A stretch of DNA of 64,000 nucleotides from Amycolatopsis roodepoortensis (GTDB lineage Bacteria > Actinomycetota > Actinomycetes > Mycobacteriales > Pseudonocardiaceae), in contig NZ_JADBEJ010000004.1 of NCBI RefSeq assembly GCF_014873915.1, positions 1,054,001 through 1,118,000 on the forward strand. Direction: 5' to 3'. The position numbers and the translations under genes are program-made. This document shows, piece by piece, positions 33,197 through 42,381 of the stretch (its first letter is position 1; each line of letters starts with the position of its first letter). The notes under the pieces are model-generated. The model ran no database searches. It saw only the letters and a list, made by a program, of their open reading frames with translations, and was not told where the DNA came from.

Positions 33197-34693
33197 ATGC
33201 CGGACACCAATCCCGATGAGAAGGCCGCCGACGAGAAGGACACCCCGTCGGTGGAAACCAAGGTCGAGCCGACCGACGACCTGGTCACCACGAAGCACAC
33301 GCTCACCCTCAAGCGCAAGAAGCTCGCCTACACCGCCCAGACCGGGCGGATCGTGCTGCGGAAGGAGGTCATCACCGACGGCAAGTCCGAGGGCTACAAG
33401 GCCAAGGCCGAGGTGTTCGTGACCTCCTACACGCTCGACGACGCGGAGCCCGGCTCGCGCCCGGTCACGTTCGCGTTCAACGGCGGGCCCGGTTCGGCGA
33501 GCGTCTGGCTGCACATGGGGCTGCTCGGCCCGCGCCGGGTGCTTTCGGGCGACGTCGACGACCCGGTCGCGCCGCCCTACGGGCTGACCGACAACCAGGA
33601 AACCCTGCTGGCGCACAGCGACCTGGTGTTCATCGACCCGGTGTCGACCGGCTATTCACGCGCCGTGGACGGCGAGGCGGCCAAGGAGTATCACGGGTAC
33701 ACCGCCGACATCGAGTCCATCGGCGAGGTCATCCGGCTGTGGGTCTCGCGCAAACAGCGCTGGCTCTCACCGAAGTTCCTCGCGGGCGAGTCGTACGGAA
33801 CGCTCCGCGCGGCCGGGTTGGCGTCGCATCTCCAGGAACGCCACGGCATGTACCTGAACGGGCTGCTGTTGATCTCGTCCGTGCTGGACCTGGGCACGCT
33901 GCGGTTCACCGAGGGCAACGACCTGCCGTACTCGCTCTACGTGCCGACGTACGCGGCGATCGCGCACTACCACGGCCTTCACGGTGATCGCCCGCTCGAC
34001 GACGTCCTGGCCGACGCCGAGGACTTCGCGGCCAAGGAACTCCCCTGGGCCCTCGCGCGCGGCGCGCGTCTGTCCACACAGGACCGCGCCGAAGCGGTGG
34101 CGACGCTCGCTTCCCTGACCGGCCTGAGCGAGTCCTATGTGGACCGCGTCAACCTGCGGATCGAGCACGTGCGGTACTTCACCGAGCTGTTGCGGGACAA
34201 GGGTCTCGTCGTCGGCCGGATGGACGGCCGGTTCACCACCTGGGAGCCCGACGGCGGACGCGAGCACATGAGCGACGACCCGTCGATCTCGCGGATCATC
34301 GGCGCCTATACGGGCGGGCTCAACCACTATGTGCGGGCCGAACTCGGCTACGAGAACGACCTGCCGTACGAGGTTCTGTCGACCGACGTCTTCAAGGCCT
34401 GGTCGTACTCGGACTTCGAGGGTCGCTCGGTGTCCTCTGTGGACTCACTGGCGTCGGCCATGCGGGCGAACCCGCACCTCCGGGTGCACGTCGCCTTCGG
34501 GCACTACGACGGCGCGACGCCGTACTTCGCTTCGGAGCACGTGCTGGCGCGCCTGCAGATTCCCGAGGAGCTGCGGGAGAACATCGACACGGCGTACTAC
34601 CCGGCCGGGCACATGATGTACGTGCACGAGGAGTCGCGGGTGCGGCAGGCGAAGGACCTGGCGAAGTTCATCAAGACCGCTTCCGGGAAGTAG
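33197..34693 (+). CDS. Serine carboxypeptidase-like protein (peptidase S10 family)
   Basis: The 498 residues include NGGPGSASVWLH, the nucleophile S199 in LAGESYGTLRAAG, the acid D438 in FGHYDGATPYF and H472 in AGHMMYVH. No signal peptide is visible; the N-terminus is highly charged (Asp/Glu/Lys), so the enzyme is likely cytoplasmic, unlike eukaryotic S10 enzymes. GGAGG lies before the ATG. Monocistronic, followed by a perfect 21-bp hairpin. The peptide substrate is unknown; proximity to a dipeptide ABC operon suggests peptide use (weak inference). Confidence 0.9.
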   Translation: MPDTNPDEKAADEKDTPSVETKVEPTDDLVTTKHTLTLKRKKLAYTAQTGRIVLRKEVITDGKSEGYKAKAEVFVTSYTLDDAEPGSRPVTFAFNGGPGSASVWLHMGLLGPRRVLSGDVDDPVAPPYGLTDNQETLLAHSDLVFIDPVSTGYSRAVDGEAAKEYHGYTADIESIGEVIRLWVSRKQRWLSPKFLAGESYGTLRAAGLASHLQERHGMYLNGLLLISSVLDLGTLRFTEGNDLPYSLYVPTYAAIAHYHGLHGDRPLDDVLADAEDFAAKELPWALARGARLSTQDRAEAVATLASLTGLSESYVDRVNLRIEHVRYFTELLRDKGLVVGRMDGRFTTWEPDGGREHMSDDPSISRIIGAYTGGLNHYVRAELGYENDLPYEVLSTDVFKAWSYSDFEGRSVSSVDSLASAMRANPHLRVHVAFGHYDGATPYFASEHVLARLQIPEELRENIDTAYYPAGHMMYVHEESRVRQAKDLAKFIKTASGK

Positions 34694-34700
34694 CCGGAGA

Positions 34701-34746
34701 CTCGTGAGTGGTAAGGACGGTCAGAACCGTCCTTACCACTCACGAG
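34701..34746. terminator. Perfect 21-bp hairpin between convergent peptidase genes
   Basis: Bases 34701-34721 and 34726-34746 are perfectly complementary around the loop CAGA. It separates the S10 stop (34693) and the S8 stop (34756). The arm contains GTGAGTGGTAAGGACGGT. Bidirectional termination is inferred. Confidence 0.85.
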
Positions 34747-34755
34747 AGGTGAAGA

Positions 34756-36477
34756 TCAGCCGCGCAGGTACTGGGAACCGCGCGTCACAGCCGACCAGGC
34801 GTCGACGCCACCGTGGCCGTAGAAGCCGTTGAACGAAGCGTCACCGGTGCAGGTCGCGGTGAACGAAGCGTCCCGGCCTTCCTTCAGGTAGTCGACGGTC
34901 CGCGGCACCGGGCAGGCGATGTCGGAAGCCGTACCCTCGAGCACTCGCTGCACGGCGTCCGGGTTCATCCCGAAGTCGCGCGAACCCTTGCCGTACTGCG
35001 AAACGATCAGCGCGGCGACACCCGAAGCGTGCGGCGACGCCATCGACGTCCCCTGCAGCCACTGGTAGTAGCCGACGCGGCCGTCGGCGGCGGTCGCCTT
35101 CTGGATACCGGCGGAGACGCCGTCGGGCGTGAGGTTCCCGTCCGCGTCGATCATGCCCTCCGCGACACCGACGTTGCGCGGGTACGTCGAAAGGATCATG
35201 TTCTCGTTCGTGCGGTGCCACGGGGTGCCGAAGTAGTCACGGAAGTATCCGCCGGGCGCGGACACCGAGATCTGCTCGACGCCGTAGTTCGAGTAGTCCG
35301 CCTTCGCCTGCGACGGGCCGAAGGACGAGACACCGATCGTGTGCGGGCCTTCGACGGGCAGCGAGAGGCAGCTCGCGTTGTCGATCTGCCGCGGGTGCGT
35401 GCTGTTCGAAGGGTAGTTGGGGCTCGACGCGTCGGGCTGCGGGGCGCCGAGGTCGCTGTGCTGGTTGCCCAGCGAGACGACCTGGGTGACGCCCTTGCGG
35501 TGAGCGTAGTTCAGCGCACGGGTCGTCGCCTCGATGATGGTGCGCTGCTCGGCCTGCTGCTCGGCCGAGTCCGCGGGGTTCGCGGTGCAGTTGTACAGCC
35601 AGGGATCCGTGAAGAAGCTCATGTTCACGACGTCCACACCGGCGTCGCCGGCGTAGGTGATCGCGTCCACAGTCGGCTGCAGGAAGAACGAGCCCGAGTC
35701 CTGCCCGGCGCGGAGGTTCACCAGCGTCACGTTCGGGGCGACCCCCGAGACACCGAAACCGTTCGCGGCCGCGCCGATGGTGCCGGCGACGTGCGTGCCG
35801 TGCCCGTTGTCGTCGTGGTCCGCCGGGTCGACACAGCTGCGGAACTCACACGGCCCGTCGACGACGACGCCGTTCACGTCGGCGACGATGTCCTTGGTGA
35901 AGTTCCGCGACGCCGCGCGGTCGAAGTTCGGCGCGATGTCCGGGTGACTGCCGTCGACGCCGGTGTCGATGACGCCGACCTTCACCCGCTTGTCGCCCGG
36001 CTGCTTGGTACGCGAAAGGTCCGACCGGACGGACTTGAGTCCCCAGAGCTGATCATCGAGCGGGTCCATGCCGACGGCGTTCGCCTGCAGCGGCTTCTTG
36101 GCCGAGGCCGCGCCGCGGCCCTCCTTCTCGACGACACCCGGCTTGTCCTTCACCTTGCCCTGCTTCGGCGCGGTGCCGATCGCCTTCGCTTTGGCGGCGC
36201 CGAAGACCGACCGGTCCGCGGAGACGCGCTCGGTGAAACCGTTGGCGGGCGCGGTCGCGGTGACCAGGCCGACCGCGGCGTTGCTCGCCACGACGGTGCC
36301 CCCGGCGGCGCGGACCGCCCTCTCCACCGAAGCGACACTTTGGCCGTCGCGGGCCAGGACCGAGAATTCGGTCGCGGCGCCGGAAAGCGCCGGTTGCGCT
36401 GATGCCACCGGAGCAGCGACGATCGCGCCGAACAGCGGTACCGCGAGCGCGACCACGAGAGATCTGGGCTTTTTCAC
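34756..36477 (-). CDS. Secreted subtilisin-like serine protease (S8)
   Basis: The 573-residue product has a Sec signal peptide (MKKPRSLVVALAVP ... APVASA), an inhibitor-like pro-region to about 140, and the catalytic domain with D171 in GVIDTGVDGSHPD, H226 in DDNGHGTHVAGT and S478 in LQGTSMASPHASG. Several cysteines suggest disulfides. The GTG at 36477 has AGGAGG six bases upstream and lies about 25 bases after the predicted transcription start; the longer ATG start at 36501 sits on that start point and was rejected. It follows the oligopeptide ABC operon on the same strand but has its own promoter. Confidence 0.92.
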   Translation of the reverse strand: MKKPRSLVVALAVPLFGAIVAAPVASAQPALSGAATEFSVLARDGQSVASVERAVRAAGGTVVASNAAVGLVTATAPANGFTERVSADRSVFGAAKAKAIGTAPKQGKVKDKPGVVEKEGRGAASAKKPLQANAVGMDPLDDQLWGLKSVRSDLSRTKQPGDKRVKVGVIDTGVDGSHPDIAPNFDRAASRNFTKDIVADVNGVVVDGPCEFRSCVDPADHDDNGHGTHVAGTIGAAANGFGVSGVAPNVTLVNLRAGQDSGSFFLQPTVDAITYAGDAGVDVVNMSFFTDPWLYNCTANPADSAEQQAEQRTIIEATTRALNYAHRKGVTQVVSLGNQHSDLGAPQPDASSPNYPSNSTHPRQIDNASCLSLPVEGPHTIGVSSFGPSQAKADYSNYGVEQISVSAPGGYFRDYFGTPWHRTNENMILSTYPRNVGVAEGMIDADGNLTPDGVSAGIQKATAADGRVGYYQWLQGTSMASPHASGVAALIVSQYGKGSRDFGMNPDAVQRVLEGTASDIACPVPRTVDYLKEGRDASFTATCTGDASFNGFYGHGGVDAWSAVTRGSQYLRG

Positions 36478-36508
36478 TTCCTGCCTCCTGAAGAAAACCA
36501 TTCGGGCA

Positions 36509-36537
36509 AAACTACGTCAGCGATCCCTGTGTATCAA
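36509..36537 (-). promoter_or_regulatory. Sigma-70-like promoter of the subtilisin gene
   Basis: On the minus strand: -35 TTGATA (36537-36532), a 17-bp spacer, -10 TAGTTT (36514-36509). Transcription would begin near 36502, giving a leader of about 25 nt with AGGAGG. Five of six -35 bases match TTGACA. Confidence 0.65.
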
Positions 36538-36554
36538 CGAAGTCCCTACGAAAG

Positions 36555-37553
36555 TCAGGGGACGACGGTTTTCTCCTCCGCGAAATGACAGGCGGACAAA
36601 TGCCCGCCGGACCGGGTGATCAATTCGGGTTCCTGATCGGCGCAAATGTCCTGCGCCTTCCAGCACCGGGTGCGGAACCGGCAGCCGGACGGCGGATCCA
36701 GCGGGCTCGGCACGTCGCCTTCCAGGCGGATCACCTGCCGCTGCCCGCGCAACGCCGGATCCGCGACCGGCACCGCGGACAGCAGCGCCTGCGTGTAGGG
36801 ATGCGACGGATGTTCGTAGATCTCCTCTTCGGTCCCCATTTCCACGATCTTGCCGAGGTACATCACCGCCACGCGCGTGGAAAGGTGACGGACAACCGAC
36901 AGATCGTGTGCGATGAACACATAGGAAAGGCCGAATTCCTTCTGCAGATCACCGAGCAGGTTCATCACCTGCGCCTGGATCGAAACGTCGAGCGCGGAAA
37001 CCGGCTCGTCGCAGATGATCACCTTCGGCCGCAACGCCAGCGCCCGCGCGATGCCGATGCGCTGACGCTGCCCGCCGGAGAACTGGTGCGGATAGCGGTT
37101 GATGTGCTCGGGATTCAGCCCGACGACGTCGAGCAGCTCCCGCACCTTCGCCGCCCGCGATCCCTTCCGTGCCACCTCGGTGTGGATTTCGAAGGGTTCG
37201 CCGATGATGTCGCCGACCGTCATCCTGGGGTTCAACGAGGTGTACGGATCCTGCAGCACGATCTGGATCTCGCGCCGCAGCCTCCTCAGTTCGGCTCCCC
37301 GCAACGCGAAGATGTCGCGCCCCTCGAAGGTCGCGAGCCCGCCGGTGGGCTCTTCCAGCCGCATCAGCACCTGGGCCAAAGTGGACTTGCCGCAGCCGGA
37401 TTCCCCCACCACACCGAGCGTTTCGCCCGGCATGAGATCGAAGGAGACACCGTCGACGGCCTTCACCTGCCCGATGGTGCGTTTGAAGAGGATCCCGGCC
37501 CGCACCGGGAAGTACTTCACCAGGTTTTCGACGCGCAGAATGGGCTCAGACAC
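36555..37553 (-). CDS. Oligopeptide/dipeptide ABC transporter ATP-binding protein (OppF/DppF)
   Basis: The 332 residues show Walker [11 protein letters not shown], signature [15 protein letters not shown], Walker [14 protein letters not shown] and the C-terminal oligopeptide extension with cysteines ([15 protein letters not shown]) typical of OppF/DppF, which may bind Fe-S. The GTG start overlaps the upstream ATPase stop by 8 bp. Last gene of a five-gene uptake operon (binding protein, two permeases, two ATPases). Confidence 0.93.
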   Translation of the reverse strand: MSEPILRVENLVKYFPVRAGILFKRTIGQVKAVDGVSFDLMPGETLGVVGESGCGKSTLAQVLMRLEEPTGGLATFEGRDIFALRGAELRRLRREIQIVLQDPYTSLNPRMTVGDIIGEPFEIHTEVARKGSRAAKVRELLDVVGLNPEHINRYPHQFSGGQRQRIGIARALALRPKVIICDEPVSALDVSIQAQVMNLLGDLQKEFGLSYVFIAHDLSVVRHLSTRVAVMYLGKIVEMGTEEEIYEHPSHPYTQALLSAVPVADPALRGQRQVIRLEGDVPSPLDPPSGCRFRTRCWKAQDICADQEPELITRSGGHLSACHFAEEKTVVP

Positions 37554-38538
37554 GATCGCTCACCACCTCGTCGGCGAAGTGGCAGGCGCTGACCCGGCCG
37601 AAGCCGAGGTTGTGCAGGGCGGGCCGTTCGGTCTCGCAGCGGCTTTCCGCCCGCGGGCAACGCGGATGGAACGGGCAGCCGGACGGGATGTTCAGCAGGC
37701 TCGGTGGCAGGCCCTTGATGGTCTCCAGCGTCTGTCCTTTGAGGTCGAGCCGCGGCAGCGAGGCCATCAGCGCCTCGGTGTAGGGATGCCCCGGCGAACG
37801 GAACAGCTCGGTGACGTCGGCCTGTTCGACGATCCGGCCCGCGTACATCACGGCGATCCGGTCGGCGACCTCGGCGACCACCGCCAGGTCGTGGGTGATC
37901 AGGATCAGCCCCATCCGCCGTTCGGCCTGGATCTCCGCCAGCAGGTCCATGATCTGGGCCTGCACGGTGACGTCGAGCGCGGTCGTCGGCTCGTCCGCGA
38001 TCAGCAGATCCGGGTCGAGCGCGAGCGACATGGCGATCATCGCGCGCTGCCGCATCCCGCCGGAGAACTGGTGCGGGTACTCGCGGACCCGGCGGGCGGC
38101 GGCGGGGATGCGCACGATGTCGAGCAGTTCGATCGCCCGTTTCCGCGCGTCCTTTTTGGACATCCCGAGCCGGACCCGCAGCTGTTCCTCGATCTGGAAT
38201 CCCACGGTGAACACGGGATTCAGCGCCGAGAGCGCGTCCTGGAAGATCATCGCGATCTCCCCGCCCCGCACCTCACGCCGCCGCTCTTCGGTGGCGGTGA
38301 GCAGATCCTCGCCGCGATAACGGACCGAGCCGCCGGTGACGACGGCGGGCGGGCTGTCGAGGATGCCCATCACCGTCTGCGCGGTCACGCTCTTACCCGA
38401 GCCTGATTCTCCTAGCACGGCAAGGGTTTCCCCCGCGTGCACGGAGTAGTCGACGCCGTTGAGCACGGTCGCGACGCCGTCGGACGTGCGGAATTCGACA
38501 TGGAGGTCTTCCACCTCCAGCAGCAGTTCGTCGGTCAC
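37546..38538 (-). CDS. Oligopeptide/dipeptide ABC transporter ATP-binding protein (OppD/DppD)
   Basis: The 330 residues show Walker [11 protein letters not shown], signature [15 protein letters not shown], Walker [14 protein letters not shown] and the cysteine tail [15 protein letters not shown]. It pairs with the downstream OppF/DppF protein as the ATPase heterodimer. The GTG start lies 6 bp after the permease stop; its end overlaps the next gene by 8 bp. Confidence 0.93.
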   Translation of the reverse strand: MTDELLLEVEDLHVEFRTSDGVATVLNGVDYSVHAGETLAVLGESGSGKSVTAQTVMGILDSPPAVVTGGSVRYRGEDLLTATEERRREVRGGEIAMIFQDALSALNPVFTVGFQIEEQLRVRLGMSKKDARKRAIELLDIVRIPAAARRVREYPHQFSGGMRQRAMIAMSLALDPDLLIADEPTTALDVTVQAQIMDLLAEIQAERRMGLILITHDLAVVAEVADRIAVMYAGRIVEQADVTELFRSPGHPYTEALMASLPRLDLKGQTLETIKGLPPSLLNIPSGCPFHPRCPRAESRCETERPALHNLGFGRVSACHFADEVVSDRV

Positions 38539-38544
38539 GGACGA

Positions 38545-39498
38545 TCACCGGGCCTTCGGGTCGAGCGCGTCGCGGATGCCGTCACCGAGCATGACGAACG
38601 CGAGCACGGTGATGGTCACGAACCCCGCGGGGAACAACAACATGTGCGGATTCACCCGGAAGTAGTCCCGCGCGTCGCTGATCATCACTCCCCACGAAAC
38701 GACCGGAGGCCGCACGCCGACGCCGAGATACGCCAGTGTCGCTTCCGCGCCGATGAACGCGCCGAGCGCGATGGTCCCGTACACCAGCACCGGCGCGACC
38801 GTGTTCGGCAGTAGATGCCGGAACACGATGCGCGGCGTGCTCGCGCCGAGGCCGCGCGCGGCCTTGACGTAGTCGAGCTGTTTGGCCACCAGCGTCGCCG
38901 ACCGCATGATGCGCATCGCCACCGGCCAGCTCAGCGCGGCGATCGACACGACCACCTGCACGATGATCGTGACCACCCCGGGGTTCGAGCCGGGCGCGTT
39001 GAACGTGGTCAGGATGACGATCGCGCCGAGCACGAACGGCAGTGCCGCGAAGATGTCGCCCACCCGCGAGAACAGGCTGTCGACGAGACGGCCGTAGTAC
39101 CCGGCGATGATCCCCACCACCGAGCCGATCAGGATCGTCAGCACTGTCGCGAAGACACCGACCAGCAGCGACGCCCGCGCGCCGTGGATCGTCCGCGCGT
39201 AGACGTCGTAACCCTGGTTGTCGTAACCGAACCAGGCGTCCGCGGACGGTCCTTCGTTGGCGTGGAGCAGATCGCTGAACCCGGCGGGCCGGGAGCTGAA
39301 CAGGTCGGGCGCGATCGCGATGAGCACGACGAGCGTGATGATGACGGCGGAGATGATGAACGACGGCCGCTTGCGCAACATCCGCCAGGCGTCGCCGCCG
39401 AGGCTGCGCGGTTTGTGCGCCTCCGCGGAATCGTCGGCGACACCGGCGCCTGCGACGTCCACAGAGGACACCCCGCCGGCCACATTGGGGTCAGTCAT
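38545..39498 (-). CDS. Oligopeptide/dipeptide ABC transporter permease (DppC type)
   Basis: The 317 residues have a long cytoplasmic N-terminus, one TM helix (about 48-68), an extracytoplasmic loop and five further TM helices. The EAA loop is DYVKAARGLGASTPRIVFRH (about 217-236). The typical OppC_N region (AWRMLRKRPSFIISAVII) is present. It overlaps the upstream permease stop by 8 bp. Confidence 0.93.
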   Translation of the reverse strand: MTDPNVAGGVSSVDVAGAGVADDSAEAHKPRSLGGDAWRMLRKRPSFIISAVIITLVVLIAIAPDLFSSRPAGFSDLLHANEGPSADAWFGYDNQGYDVYARTIHGARASLLVGVFATVLTILIGSVVGIIAGYYGRLVDSLFSRVGDIFAALPFVLGAIVILTTFNAPGSNPGVVTIIVQVVVSIAALSWPVAMRIMRSATLVAKQLDYVKAARGLGASTPRIVFRHLLPNTVAPVLVYGTIALGAFIGAEATLAYLGVGVRPPVVSWGVMISDARDYFRVNPHMLLFPAGFVTITVLAFVMLGDGIRDALDPKAR

Positions 39499-40417
39499 AA
39501 CGGATCCTCGGGTCGAGAACGGCGTAGAGCAGGTCGACGATGAGACTCACCAGCAGGTAGACCATCACCAGCAGGACGACGACGCCGGTGACGGTGGCGC
39601 CCTCCCGGTTCTGGATACCGCGGAAGATGAGCCCGCCGATGCCGTTGATGTTGAACACGCCTTCGGTGACGATGGCCCCGCCCATGAGCGCGCCGATGTC
39701 GGTGCCGATGAAGGTCAGCACCGGGATCACCGAGTTCCGGAGCAGGTGCACGCCGACGACCCGGCTGCGGGGCTGCCCCTTCGCGACGGCCGTGCGGACG
39801 TAGTCGGCGTGCCGGTTCTCGGCGATGCTCGTTCTGGTCAACCGGGCTATGTAGGCCATGGACAGGCTGCCGAGCGCGATCCCCGGCACGATCAGCTCGC
39901 CGATCGTGGCGTCCTCGGACACGCTCGCGTCGATGATGCCCAGTTCCGAACCGAGCACGATCTGGAGCACGATCGCGGTGACGAACACCGGGATCGAGAT
40001 CAGGAACGTGGTGGACATCAGCACGAGGTTGTCGAGGAAGCCCTTGCCGCGCAGGCCGGTCAGGATGCCCGCGGACAGGCCGATGATCGCTTCGATGGCC
40101 ACCGCGATGAGGGCGAGCCGGACCGTCACCGGATAGGCGTTCCCGATCAGTTCGCCGACCGAGTTGCCGTTGAAGGTCTCGCCCCAGTCGCCGGTGAACA
40201 GGTTGCCGAGGTATTTGAAGTACTGGACGAAGATCGAATCGTCGAGGTTGAACTTCGCGGTCATCATCTCGATGTAGGCGGGCGGGCAGGCGACCTGACC
40301 GCATTTGCCGGCGAACGGGTCACCGGGCACCGCCCACACGAGGGCGTAGATGAGGAACGTCGTGCCGAAGAAGACCGGGATGAGTTGAAGTAGTCGTCGG
40401 AGGATGTACTGGGGCAT
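39491..40417 (-). CDS. Oligopeptide/dipeptide ABC transporter permease (DppB type)
   Basis: The 308 residues begin with the DppB-type MPQYILRRLLQLIPVFFG and VWAVPGDPF, and hold six TM helices with the EAA loop DYVRTAVAKGQPRSRVVGVH. Two cysteines (KCGQVAC) in the first outer loop may form a disulfide. It follows the binding-protein gene after a strong intercistronic hairpin. Confidence 0.93.
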   Translation of the reverse strand: MPQYILRRLLQLIPVFFGTTFLIYALVWAVPGDPFAGKCGQVACPPAYIEMMTAKFNLDDSIFVQYFKYLGNLFTGDWGETFNGNSVGELIGNAYPVTVRLALIAVAIEAIIGLSAGILTGLRGKGFLDNLVLMSTTFLISIPVFVTAIVLQIVLGSELGIIDASVSEDATIGELIVPGIALGSLSMAYIARLTRTSIAENRHADYVRTAVAKGQPRSRVVGVHLLRNSVIPVLTFIGTDIGALMGGAIVTEGVFNINGIGGLIFRGIQNREGATVTGVVVLLVMVYLLVSLIVDLLYAVLDPRIRYD

Positions 40418-40461
40418 GGGCGTGCCGTCCTGAGGATCGCGTGGTGGGAGCCGTGGGTCCG

Positions 40462-40492
40462 GCCGGCCGGGAGCGGTGCGCTCCCGGCCGGC
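40462..40492. terminator. Intercistronic hairpin between binding-protein and permease genes
   Basis: Bases 40462-40475 and 40479-40492 pair perfectly over 14 G+C bp around GTG. Placed after the solute-binding-protein gene and before dppB, it probably acts as an attenuator or 3' stabiliser that lets the binding protein be made in excess, as in many uptake operons. Confidence 0.7.
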
Positions 40493-40504
40493 ACGACCAC
40501 GCGA

Positions 40505-42124
40505 TTACTTCGCCGCGACCTCGATGGACGAGTAGTCCGCGAGACGACCGAAGTCGAGCTTCGCGACCTTGAGCCGGTTCGACTTGCCGCCGACACCCTT
40601 CTCTTCCCACACGGGGATCTGGGGCAGATCCTTCGCGATCAGGTCCTCGGCCTGCTGGTACAGCTTGATCGCGGCCGCCTTGTCGGCGGTCTGGTCCGCC
40701 TGGGTCAGCAGCGCGTCGACGGCCGGGTTGTTGTACGTGGAGTCGTTCGACGAACCGGTGCTCTTGTAGCGCGGGTTCAGGTAGTTCTCGATCGACGGGT
40801 AGTCGGCGGACCAGTCGGAGCGGCCCATGCCGGTCAGCTGACGGTTGTTGACGATGCTGCGCCACTGCCCGAAGTCGGTCGCCGGCACGAAGTCGCATTC
40901 GACGCCGAGCGCGTTCTTGATGCTGTTGCACGCCGCGACCAGCGGTTCCTTACGGCCACCGTCGGCGTTCGACGCGATGGTCAGCTTGCCGGTGAAACCG
41001 GACTTCGCGAAGTGTTCCTTGGCCTTCACCGGATCGAACTTGCAGAACTCGCCGCAGACACCGGGCCGGTAGCCCTCGATACCGCGCGACACGTAGCCGT
41101 CGGCGGGCGCGTAGGTGTCGTTCATGACGGTCTTGACGATCTGCTCGCGGTCGATGGCCAGCGAGATCGCCTTGCGCAGGTCGAGGTTGTCGTAACCCGG
41201 GACGTAGTACGGGAGGGCGAGCGCGCTGATGCCGAGCAGCTTCCCTTCGACCAGACGCTCACCGAGGTCGGTCTTGTACTTGCCACCGGCCTTCGCCGCG
41301 GGCGGGAGCGCCTCCATGAAGTCGAGGCGGTTGCTCAGCAGGTCCTGGTACGCGGTCTCCTGGCTGGTGTAGATGCGGACTTCCAGGTCCTTGAACTTGA
41401 CCTTGTCCTCGCCCTGGTATTCGTCGAACCGCGTGAGCTTCATGTTCTGGTTCGGCGTGCGCGAAACGAACTTCAGCGGCCCGTTCCCGATCGGGGCCTT
41501 GGCGAACGCCTCCGGGTCGGCGAAGAACTTGTCCGGCAACGGCGCGAAGGCGAGGTAGCCGATCTTGGTGGCGAACACGGAGAACGGCCCCTTGAGCGTG
41601 GCCTGGAACTCGTAGTCGTTCACGACCTTGAGCCCGGACATCTCCTTGACGGCCGGCTCCTTGGCGCTGATCTCGTCGTAGCCCTGGATCTGCTCGAAGA
41701 ACGACGCGTTCTGCATGCCGTTCTTGCCGTTCGCGCTGTAGTTCCAGGCGTCGACGAAGTTCTTGGCCTTGACCTCGGTCCCGTCGTGGAACTTCCAGCC
41801 CTTCTTGATCTTGATGTCGAAGACCTTCGAATCGGTCGTGGTGATCGATTCGGCCATCAGGTTGTACGGCTCGGCGGTGTCGGACTTGTAGCCGACGAGC
41901 GCCGAGAAGACCGGCTTGAGGGCCTTGGACCCACCGAGCTCGTTGGTGTTGGCGGGAATCAGCGAGTTCTCCGGCTCGGTGCCGTAGACCGAAACCGACG
42001 CGTTGGCGTCGACGGCGCCGGACCCCTTGTTCTCGCTGGAGCCACCACCTCCACAGGCCGTCAGCAGCATGGCCGCCGTGGCCACCACCGCCGTCGCTCC
42101 CCAGAACCCGCGTGAAGCCCGCAT
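40505..42124 (-). CDS. Oligopeptide/dipeptide ABC transporter substrate-binding lipoprotein
   Basis: SBP_bac_5 lipoprotein of 539 residues: signal peptide with lipobox LLTAC (lipid on C24), a Gly/Ser linker, then the family body with KKGWKFHDGTEVKAKNFVDA, RKAISLAIDREQIVKTVM and YPSIENYLNPRYKSTGSSND. The ATG at 42124 has GGAG six bases upstream. First gene of the operon, with a ~250-bp upstream gap for control. Ligand (peptide, or another solute such as an opine) is not defined. Confidence 0.93.
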   Translation of the reverse strand: MRASRGFWGATAVVATAAMLLTACGGGGSSENKGSGAVDANASVSVYGTEPENSLIPANTNELGGSKALKPVFSALVGYKSDTAEPYNLMAESITTTDSKVFDIKIKKGWKFHDGTEVKAKNFVDAWNYSANGKNGMQNASFFEQIQGYDEISAKEPAVKEMSGLKVVNDYEFQATLKGPFSVFATKIGYLAFAPLPDKFFADPEAFAKAPIGNGPLKFVSRTPNQNMKLTRFDEYQGEDKVKFKDLEVRIYTSQETAYQDLLSNRLDFMEALPPAAKAGGKYKTDLGERLVEGKLLGISALALPYYVPGYDNLDLRKAISLAIDREQIVKTVMNDTYAPADGYVSRGIEGYRPGVCGEFCKFDPVKAKEHFAKSGFTGKLTIASNADGGRKEPLVAACNSIKNALGVECDFVPATDFGQWRSIVNNRQLTGMGRSDWSADYPSIENYLNPRYKSTGSSNDSTYNNPAVDALLTQADQTADKAAAIKLYQQAEDLIAKDLPQIPVWEEKGVGGKSNRLKVAKLDFGRLADYSSIEVAAK

Positions 42125-42381
42125 GTCCACTCCAACTCTCGTCGTCGGATAGTCCGGCGAGCGCTGGTCGCGCCCCACCGTCCAGAAGGTGAGACGACGC
42201 TATGGGACAGGTGAAGCCGATCACAGTGCGTTGGTGTTGCAAATGTGTGACGGTCTCCCGGACCACCCGGTTAGAGCACAACGTTGGTAGGAACGCCGCT
42301 GCGCCGAACGGCCCAATCCGGACTGGAGGTCACCGCTTGATCACCTAAAGAAATGGCTTCCTGTAAGAGAAAACCCGACTG

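Noticed and set aside
42125..42381. Small gene upstream of the peptide-binding lipoprotein
   Set aside because: No frame with coding-like third-position bias; the 257-bp gap is best read as promoter and leader for the transport operon plus the ppx 3' flank.
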